Shown one piece after another: positions 59,040 through 64,000 of a stretch of DNA of 64,000 bases (positions are counted from its first letter, which is position 1; every line of letters starts with the position of its first letter). The notes under the pieces are model-generated. The model made no database searches. It was not told the DNA's origin and saw nothing but the letters and a program-made list of their open reading frames with translations. Where the stretch lies: positions 33,851 to 97,850 of the forward strand of contig NZ_JAGJEH010000018.1 of the NCBI RefSeq assembly GCF_018100925.1, given 5' to 3'. The stretch comes from Pseudoalteromonas luteoviolacea. GTDB taxonomy: Bacteria > Pseudomonadota > Gammaproteobacteria > Enterobacterales > Alteromonadaceae. The translations under genes and the position numbers were made by a program.

Positions 59040-59460
59040 GTAGCTACAAGGTATTAGTCACCTTATCGCTCTCATCTGTGATCCCTGAGCCATATTGCCA
59101 TATCTTAAACCTGCCTTTTTAACCATATGCGTCACTTTACCCCCTTTGATGGTGGCATACGCCGTCGTCGTTGATTTGACGACGTTTGTCTGTGGTCAGT
59201 TCAAGAAAACCAAGGTACCTTTACCCTTAATATGGATCTCATTATCCTTAAAACGCTCGCCAAACTAGGAATTCCAAAAGCACCATAGGCGCTTTCCTAT
59301 TGTTGGCGCATACCGATGAACCCAATGATAAATAGTTGTGTGTTCAGCGCACGCTCCCGCTCTCAAACATTGCTTCCAACTCGCGGTCACTGTATTCACA
59401 TTAATCCCAATCAACTTAAAAATAGGAGCTAATTCACTCGATGGTATTTCCTTATTTCAG
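59040..59460 (-). pseudogene. Decayed IS6-like transposase remnant
   Basis: On the minus strand one frame gives EHTTIYHWVHRYAPTIGKRL, a close match to the HTTIYRWVQRYAPE..KRL signature of IS6-family (IS26-like) transposases. Just upstream another frame gives YSDRELEAMFESG, matching the preceding YRDLEEM..ERG block. Downstream come a stop and then DNEIHIKGKG, which resembles the DETY.KVKG catalytic region. At least two frameshifts and stop codons break it. Terminal repeats were not found. Confidence 0.55.
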
Positions 59461-59945
59461 TTAGTGATGACTTAAAAAAGGGGGAATTATGACCCCTCGC
59501 GTGAGAACACAAAACAGTAAAGGGGAGAATGCGATTATTGGCTTCAAGGCGCCAGTTTCGGTCAGGTGAAATACCATTACACATCTTTGCTCAAAAAATG
59601 CTGTAGAGCAACAAGAGTTGAATAGGCCTACTTATTGAGTGCCGTCCATCCTTAAGGGGTGGAGGGAAGCGCTTGTAGCTCCTCACGTAAACATAGATAT
59701 GATGATAAAAAACCAAAGCAGACCTCTAAACGCAGAAAGAGGAAGGTATACCCGAGAGCTTGAAGAGCAATTTGTTGCTCAAACTGTGCTGTAAATATTT
59801 TAATACCCACGGGCCGCTGAGATAATAATACGGTGTTCAAAGCGACGATATTTAAACTGGTTCATGTGGGGTATACACTAGAGGTTTAGCGCATTTCAAA
59901 AGAACCCAAATGCGGTCACAGTGAAAGAGAGCTTGCGTTTAATTC

Positions 59946-60003
59946 TTGGCGAATTCAGTTTGAATAATTTGCTAATAAGTTGGCGAATTCAACTTGAATA
60001 ATC
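59946..60003. repeat. parS: Direct palindromic repeats, candidate parS of P1 type
   Basis: Two copies of a 23-bp element 34 bp apart (59946-59968 and 59980-60002, two mismatches): TGGCGAATTCA then (A/G)(C/T)TTGAATAAT. The second contains ATTCAACTTGAAT, a perfect 6-bp dyad; the first has one mismatch. The element joins TGGCGA, the complement of the TCGCCA hexamer I recall as box B of P1 parS, to an ATTCAA heptamer-like unit resembling box A. The position just downstream of parB is where P1 and F carry their centromeres. A further ATTTCAA occurs at 59893-59899. Confidence 0.55.
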
Positions 60004-60022
60004 TGGTTTTAACTTTAAAAGC

Positions 60023-60041
60023 AAGGAGTTAAAAACTCCTT
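60023..60041 (-). terminator. Terminator of parAB
   Basis: AAGGAGT (60023-60029), 5-nt loop, ACTCCTT (60035-60041), 22 nt after the parB stop. On the minus strand the stem is followed by GCTTTTAAAG, a modest T-run, fitting intrinsic termination of the leftward parAB transcript. Confidence 0.55.
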
Positions 60042-60063
60042 ACCTTGTTATACAAGACGAATA

Positions 60064-61128
60064 TTAATCTCGATAATGCTGCGCTAAAATCGCTTGCACA
60101 GAAGATTCAATCTCTTTCAATACGTCTTTTTTGATCCTGCCAAACTCAAAGGACACAGCTCGGTTTGACTCTTTTTTTCTCGCAAACATGTCTTTTGACT
60201 CAAAATGTCTCAGTGTAGAAGTCACCACAGGTGGCTTATTGGGACGTTCTGAACTCAAACTTGCTTTAAGAGTTTGGCTGATAATTTCTTTATGCTCATG
60301 CACCTCGACACCATCAAGTTGTACGGCCAACAATTCCTGGATACGAATTATCTCATCATTCAAGGTATCCTGATATCTGCTCATCACTTTAAAGAGCAGA
60401 TCATAATCAGCGATGGAGAGCTCTCCAGCGATAGGGTAGAGCTGGATCAGTCGAATATCCACACTGGCCGCTTTCAATGCTCGACTGATCTTTGCTTGAC
60501 TGCAGTTGTGTAGTTTAGCCAAATCCGCTTGCTTCAGTGTGGGGTTGTGCTTTTGCATCATCAAACACTGCTGCCCAATCTCAAATAAATTATGCTCTTT
60601 TGCAGACTGTAACTGTTTTGCTAAATTTTTCGCATCGTCTAACGCTAATTCGTCCCGTGTGACCAGCACGCGATAGCCATCATGTTTGTGAAATAAAAAC
60701 CAAGCTCTTCTTCTTGAACCATCTAGTATTTCAATCTTTCCGTTTTTGTATCTGGCAACAGCGGGATGGAATTGTTGATAGGTAAGTGAATCAAGATCTG
60801 CAACAGACTCTTCATTTAACAACGCTTGCTCACGACCATTAATATCGAAGTTAACTTCTGTGTCATTTTTTAACTGTGTATGATCAAGCACCATTTCCGT
60901 GAAGCTTGCTTGTTGTCCTGACGCTAGCTGCCAGTGGCTTGTTTTACCGATCGATTCAACCCCGAAGTGTTGCTTAAGATACCCGGTCACATCTTCACCG
61001 GATATTTCGATCTGCGAGGATAGCTGCTTAAACAAATTAGGAATGCGAGATTTTGCATCTCGCTTTTCAGCTTCGTGCGAACCGAATGTATTGCCCAGAG
61101 GGTTGATCTCACCACGTCTTTTAGCCAT
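60064..61128 (-). CDS. parB: Plasmid partition protein ParB, P1 type
   Basis: 354 residues. The block YQQFHPAV followed by GKIEILDGSRRRAW (about 118-142) is close to the corresponding region of phage-plasmid P1 ParB, as is the C-terminal KDMFARKK..NRA.S.EF.R dimer segment. A helix-turn-helix is visible near 196-220 (LKQADLAKLHNCSQAKISRALKAA). It should bind the downstream parS-like repeats and stimulate ParA. The ATG immediately follows the parA stop, so the two are translationally coupled. Confidence 0.9.
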   Translation of the reverse strand: MAKRRGEINPLGNTFGSHEAEKRDAKSRIPNLFKQLSSQIEISGEDVTGYLKQHFGVESIGKTSHWQLASGQQASFTEMVLDHTQLKNDTEVNFDINGREQALLNEESVADLDSLTYQQFHPAVARYKNGKIEILDGSRRRAWFLFHKHDGYRVLVTRDELALDDAKNLAKQLQSAKEHNLFEIGQQCLMMQKHNPTLKQADLAKLHNCSQAKISRALKAASVDIRLIQLYPIAGELSIADYDLLFKVMSRYQDTLNDEIIRIQELLAVQLDGVEVHEHKEIISQTLKASLSSERPNKPPVVTSTLRHFESKDMFARKKESNRAVSFEFGRIKKDVLKEIESSVQAILAQHYRD

Positions 61129-62334
61129 CTACTGATTCTCTCTTTGTTGTTGTGACCAAACAAAATGAATATCTCGCATGATCTGGCTTGTCACCTCAAA
61201 CGCATTTTGCTGTGCATTTTGGAATGAAGACTTTGCTTTTGGATATTCACTTTTAGACATATCAAACACGGTACTGAGTAAAGAGGATGATTGTCGAATG
61301 GCTTCACTGTGTTTAAATTCTTTCGAATAGATTCGCTGCTCAAAATATTGCGTCAACTGATTCATCAATTCAGTCGTGGTTGCGCTGTCTCGATGGTTCG
61401 TCAACAAAATTTTCATGAAATCATACCCACTGTGGCCTTCGTTGAGAAGCAGTGACCAAATTTTTGGTATGTAACTAAAATAGGAACATGTTGCATCAAT
61501 ATCGTTTTGTGTCACCGACAGTGGAAATATCACGCTTGAGGCCGCGTAGTAGGCATTATATGTCGAATAGCCTAAAGAGGGTGGGGTATCGACAATAATG
61601 ATGTCAAATTCGCTCTCAACTGCTTGTATGATGTTATCTAATAAGGTGTATGGCGAAGAGAGTGCTTTATTAAACACCTGTTCGTGAAACCAGCCTTCTA
61701 AGGCTCTGTCATATTGAGAAGCTGGCAGAATTCTTAAATTGGGAATAGTGGTTGGTAAAAACGCATCAGAGATCGCGCTTTGTAATGTTTCCCCTTGGTC
61801 TAACTCAAAATTTTCCATCATCAAATCACCAACAGATAGACACCCCTGTTGAATGGCTTCAGTGGCATAATACATAGATAATGTGGATTGCCCATCCATG
61901 TCGATCAGACCTACTCGATATTCTTGAGGAAACTCGGTTGCAATACCTGAAGCAATTGTTGCTGCAGACACTGTTTTTCCAACCCCCCCTTTTTGGTTCT
62001 GGATCACGACAACTTGCACTTTTTGATGCTCAGAACGAACAAACTTTGCTTCTTTGCGCAACTCCTCTGGTAGTTGATCTCTGATCAAGTAAATCTCTTC
62101 TAAGTTTACCGACCATACTGCATCGTCATGTCTACGTGGATCAATATTTGTTTTGGAAACATATTTATCCAAGGTTTTACTATTGATTGCCAAATAAGCC
62201 GATGCTTCAGCACGAGTGAAGTTTCGCTGTTCCTTTTTATTGTTGATCAACAAACGTTGGTTTCGTCTTTTGATAAGTCCATCAGCACTGTCTTTAAGTG
62301 CGAGAAAAGCATTGGTGGTTTGTTCAGAATCCAT
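61129..62334 (-). CDS. parA: Plasmid partition ATPase ParA, type Ia
   Basis: 401 residues, the length of P1 ParA and F SopA. The deviant Walker A is KGGVGKT at 115-121, IDMDGQ forms the A' motif and IIVDTPPSLGYSTY carries Walker B. The roughly 110-residue N-terminal extension (FTRAEASAYLAINSKTLDKY) has the helix-turn-helix of type Ia ParAs, which repress their own operon. ATG at 62334 follows AAGGGAA. The gene moves replicon copies apart and keeps this element in the population. Confidence 0.93.
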   Translation of the reverse strand: MDSEQTTNAFLALKDSADGLIKRRNQRLLINNKKEQRNFTRAEASAYLAINSKTLDKYVSKTNIDPRRHDDAVWSVNLEEIYLIRDQLPEELRKEAKFVRSEHQKVQVVVIQNQKGGVGKTVSAATIASGIATEFPQEYRVGLIDMDGQSTLSMYYATEAIQQGCLSVGDLMMENFELDQGETLQSAISDAFLPTTIPNLRILPASQYDRALEGWFHEQVFNKALSSPYTLLDNIIQAVESEFDIIIVDTPPSLGYSTYNAYYAASSVIFPLSVTQNDIDATCSYFSYIPKIWSLLLNEGHSGYDFMKILLTNHRDSATTTELMNQLTQYFEQRIYSKEFKHSEAIRQSSSLLSTVFDMSKSEYPKAKSSFQNAQQNAFEVTSQIMRDIHFVWSQQQRENQ

Positions 62335-62361
62335 AATAATTCCCTTGATATTTTAAATTAT

Positions 62362-62389
62362 ACTATACACCTTAAAAAAGAGCTTACAA
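62362..62389 (-). promoter_or_regulatory. parAB promoter
   Basis: On the minus strand TTGTAA (62384-62389) and TATAGT (62362-62367) are 16 bp apart, giving a leader of roughly 20 nt before parA. A type Ia ParA would be expected to bind here for autorepression; no clean long dyad is obvious. Confidence 0.5.
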
Positions 62390-62761
62390 ACAAAAAAATG
62401 ATGTATTGAACAATAATAGAGCGCCTTTTCCTATTCTATCGATGTGATCTTCTGTATTTGATAGAAAAGAATATTAAACTTATGGTTATAACAGCTAAGG
62501 GTAATTAATAAGGTTAATATTGGTTAATATATAGGTATAAAGGCTAGTGGCTTATTTAAGTTAATAAGTATTTGACTACATTAAACTTTATCAATTTTCC
62601 CAGATCTACTTTCCTATATGTATAGATCGAATTTACTCTATGTTTTGGATCATGATTACTCTATGTTAAAAAGCTACCCGAGAATTTACACACAGCTTAA
62701 TCACAAACATATTCACATTTTTGACCTAGAGATCAGAATTACTCGCAGTTCGAAGGCTTGG

Positions 62762-62770
62762 TTATCCACA
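62762..62770 (+). promoter_or_regulatory. DnaA box 1
   Basis: Perfect TTATCCACA, the high-affinity E. coli-type DnaA site, inside the origin region. Confidence 0.8.
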
Positions 62771-62815
62771 TTGCATCTGTATGTAGGTAGATATTTTCCG
62801 TAAATTCATATCGAA

Positions 62816-62846
62816 GATCTGATCTCCTCGTTGATCAGATCGGATC
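62816..62846. promoter_or_regulatory. GATC cluster with inverted repeat
   Basis: Five GATC sites in 31 bp (62816, 62821, 62833, 62838, 62843). GATCTGATC (62816-62824) and GATCAGATC (62833-62841) are perfect 9-bp inverted arms around an 8-nt loop. The right arm matches the start of an iteron, so this is like two iteron heads facing each other, placed between the two DnaA boxes. A SeqA- or Rep-binding role is plausible. Confidence 0.6.
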
Positions 62847-62866
62847 TACTACCAGTGTAGATCACC

Positions 62867-62875
62867 TTATCCACA
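62867..62875 (+). promoter_or_regulatory. DnaA box 2, overlapping a degenerate iteron
   Basis: Perfect TTATCCACA in the same orientation as box 1, 105 bp away (10 helical turns). It lies inside the degenerate iteron at 62859-62877 (AGATCACCTTATCCACATG), so DnaA and the initiator could compete here. Confidence 0.8.
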
Positions 62876-64000
62876 TGTATACGCTGCGTTTTTTATCTCG
62901 CTGTACTAATACAGATCAAGATTCCTCTATGCTTTTCCCACTGATTTATATCAGCGAATAAATTCGTCGCCAGTATAAACGAGATCAGATTTACTCTATG
63001 TTTAGACGATAATATTATCATTTTTCTTTCAAAATTGGTTAATTATTGTGTAACAGAACACAATTCCTCTATGTTCAACAAACATGTCCTACATTTGAGA
63101 AAGAATGAAGTGGATCTTTTGAAAGGCCTGATATTGATAATATACTTTTTTATTCAATTGCTTAATCACGCAGACTACTCTTCTCAGATCACATTTACTC
63201 TATGCTTATATGGTTATAAGTTAGAGCGTTAAATTAAATATATCTATTTAAAATCAATTGGTTAATATTTTTATCTGAAAAATTCAGAACGTAATTCCTC
63301 TATGTTTCAGGGGTGGGAGAGAAGTGCTGTGTCAGTTTAACTATTTCAATAAATTCAATTGATTATGGAGTACTTGTGCAGAATGGGATCATATTTCCTC
63401 TATGTTACCCCCATTTTTGATAGCGATGAACTCCCTTTCATTATGCTATTTAGTCGTATATAAGAAAGGTGTTGTGCAATACAGATCAAGATTCCTTCAT
63501 GTTTCTGGTCGCTTCAAAATTCAGAAGAAAACTTTATATTCAATAAGTTATAACTTTTTCAATCTCACAGATCTCATTTCCTCTATGTTTAGTGCATACC
63601 GGATAGATTGAAACAATGAGGTGATGACTTTATTCCTTCACCCTAATTGAATAGGCGTCTTTTCCTTTTTAGATCATATTTCCTCTATGGTTGAATGGAA
63701 CAAGAGATTATGCATCGATGTGTTTATTTTGGCGGCTGGCAAATTACTTTTTGTTGCTGTCCTAGAAAAAAGTAGTGATAGGAAAGGGAGGGAACGGAAA
63801 GAAGGCTGAGTATGTCGCCCGGCTTTTTATTTAGTCCTAGATTCAGATCAGATTTCCTTTATGGTTTGTTTGTTCAGATCAGAGTTCCTATATGTTTTAT
63901 TTTATCAGATCAGATTTCCTATATGTTTTGTTTTAGATCCGCATTTAAATTTTTAGTGGTATGCTGTAGCGTTATACGGAATAGTACGGAGCTGTCGGTA

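Larger units (their letters stand above)
58872..60063. other. Gene-poor gap between the cluster and parAB
   Basis: 1192 bp without an intact gene. From left to right: about 170 bp with nothing recognisable; a decayed IS6-like transposase on the minus strand (about 59040-59460); about 480 bp in which I see only short accidental frames; two parS-like palindromic repeats (59946-60003); and the parB terminator (60023-60041). Confidence 0.6.
62602..63925 (+). repeat. Array of about 17 iterons, 19 bp, each with a Dam site
   Basis: Consensus AGATCANATTTCCTCTATG, all in one orientation. Starts: 62602, 62624, 62647, 62730 (degenerate end), 62859 (degenerate), 62913, 62982, 63055, 63186, 63286, 63386, 63483, 63569, 63671, 63845, 63876, 63907. 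Ten copies end in exactly CTCTATG. All but two (63055 and 63286, which read AGAAC) contain GATC at positions 2-5. Spacing is tight at both ends (22-23 bp left, 31 bp right) and about 70-130 bp in the middle. This is the organisation of initiator-binding iterons of a Rep-controlled plasmid or secondary chromosome. Confidence 0.88.
62335..64000. other. AT-rich replication origin region
   Basis: 1666 bp without a gene I can support, markedly AT-rich. The 62400-62600 part is the most AT-rich and contains GGTTAATAT twice (62512-62520, 62522-62530); it could be the unwinding element. TTGGTTAAT recurs near 63035 and 63258. Two DnaA boxes, a GATC-dense dyad and about 17 iterons follow. The initiator (rep) gene is not in the window and presumably lies to the right. 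Short frames here run through iterons and are not credible genes. Confidence 0.75.

Noticed and set aside
59161..59190. CGTCGTC/GACGACG hairpin as terminator of the rightward operon
   Set aside because: It lies about 290 nt after macpE inside the decayed transposase and has only a weak T-run.
59652..59840. 62-codon minus-strand frame upstream of the parS-like repeats
   Set aside because: No ribosome site or family similarity; composition looks non-coding.
63035..63611. Small frames (65-69 codons) in the origin
   Set aside because: They run through iterons in AT-rich DNA and contain no recognisable domain.
62602..63925. CRISPR array
   Set aside because: Repeats are 19 bp, imperfect, and spaced irregularly from 22 to 174 bp, with no cas genes; iterons fit better.
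1..64000. Identification as the thiomarinol plasmid pTML1
   Set aside because: Gene content and plasmid setting are consistent, but no NRPS/holothin genes are in the window and I cannot compare sequences, so I only claim the mupirocin/thiomarinol family.
1..64000. tRNA or rRNA genes
   Set aside because: I saw no cloverleaf-like segment with conserved tRNA boxes and no rRNA sequence; a tRNAscan/Infernal run would settle it.

Overview
The window reads as part of a plasmid or chromid from a marine gammaproteobacterium (a Pseudoalteromonas-like host is my guess). It carries a trans-acyltransferase polyketide cluster of the mupirocin (pseudomonic acid)/thiomarinol family. Gene-by-gene resemblance to the mup cluster is high: multimodular MmpD, MmpB and MmpA, the MmpC AT-AT-ER protein, a complete beta-branching cassette (MacpC, MupG, MupH, MupJ, MupK), MmpE, MupL, MupA, a eukaryotic-type isoleucyl-tRNA synthetase (MupM-like), and the MupQ-MupS-MacpD-MmpF-MacpE set. 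I use mup names by family recognition only; no database was searched.

Layout. 1-49524 (minus strand) is one very long, tightly packed run read leftward from a divergent promoter region: mupA, mmpA, macpC, mupG, mupH, mupJ, a mupK-mmpE fusion, mupL, mmpB, mmpC, and mmpD, which is cut by the left edge inside the KR of its fourth module. 49525-50129 is the divergent control region, with a sigma70-like promoter on each side and two perfect dyads between them. 50130-58871 (plus strand) holds the self-resistance IleRS followed by mupQ, mupS, macpD, mmpF and macpE. 58872-60063 has no intact gene; it holds a decayed IS6-like transposase and, next to parB, two short palindromic repeats that look like a P1-type parS. 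60064-62334 (minus) is a P1-type parAB operon. 62335-64000 is an AT-rich replication origin: about 17 same-orientation 19-bp iterons that almost all contain a Dam site (GATC), two perfect DnaA boxes and a tight GATC cluster. The rep gene must lie beyond the right edge.

How it works together (family knowledge plus inference). MmpC supplies malonyl units and enoyl reduction in trans. MmpD then MmpA build the methylated polyketide. MupG/H/J/K with MacpC install the beta-methyl group on the Trp-flagged triple ACP at the end of MmpA. MupA and the MmpE flavoprotein oxidise the chain. MupQ/MupS/MacpD/MmpF/MacpE probably prepare the starter for the omega-hydroxy fatty acid that MmpB elongates on four tandem ACPs and releases by its TE. 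The resistant IleRS protects the host from the product, which would mimic isoleucyl-adenylate.

The most unusual points are architectural. The beta-branching cassette lies between mmpA and mmpB. MupK is fused to an MmpE that carries its own ACP. MmpB has an extra non-elongating KS and a serine-less ACP before its TE. Two further serine-less ACPs sit in KR modules, MmpF has a vestigial AT, MupL has a Cys nucleophile, and mmpC has an internal ribosome site. The combination of P1-type partition with GATC iterons is also notable.
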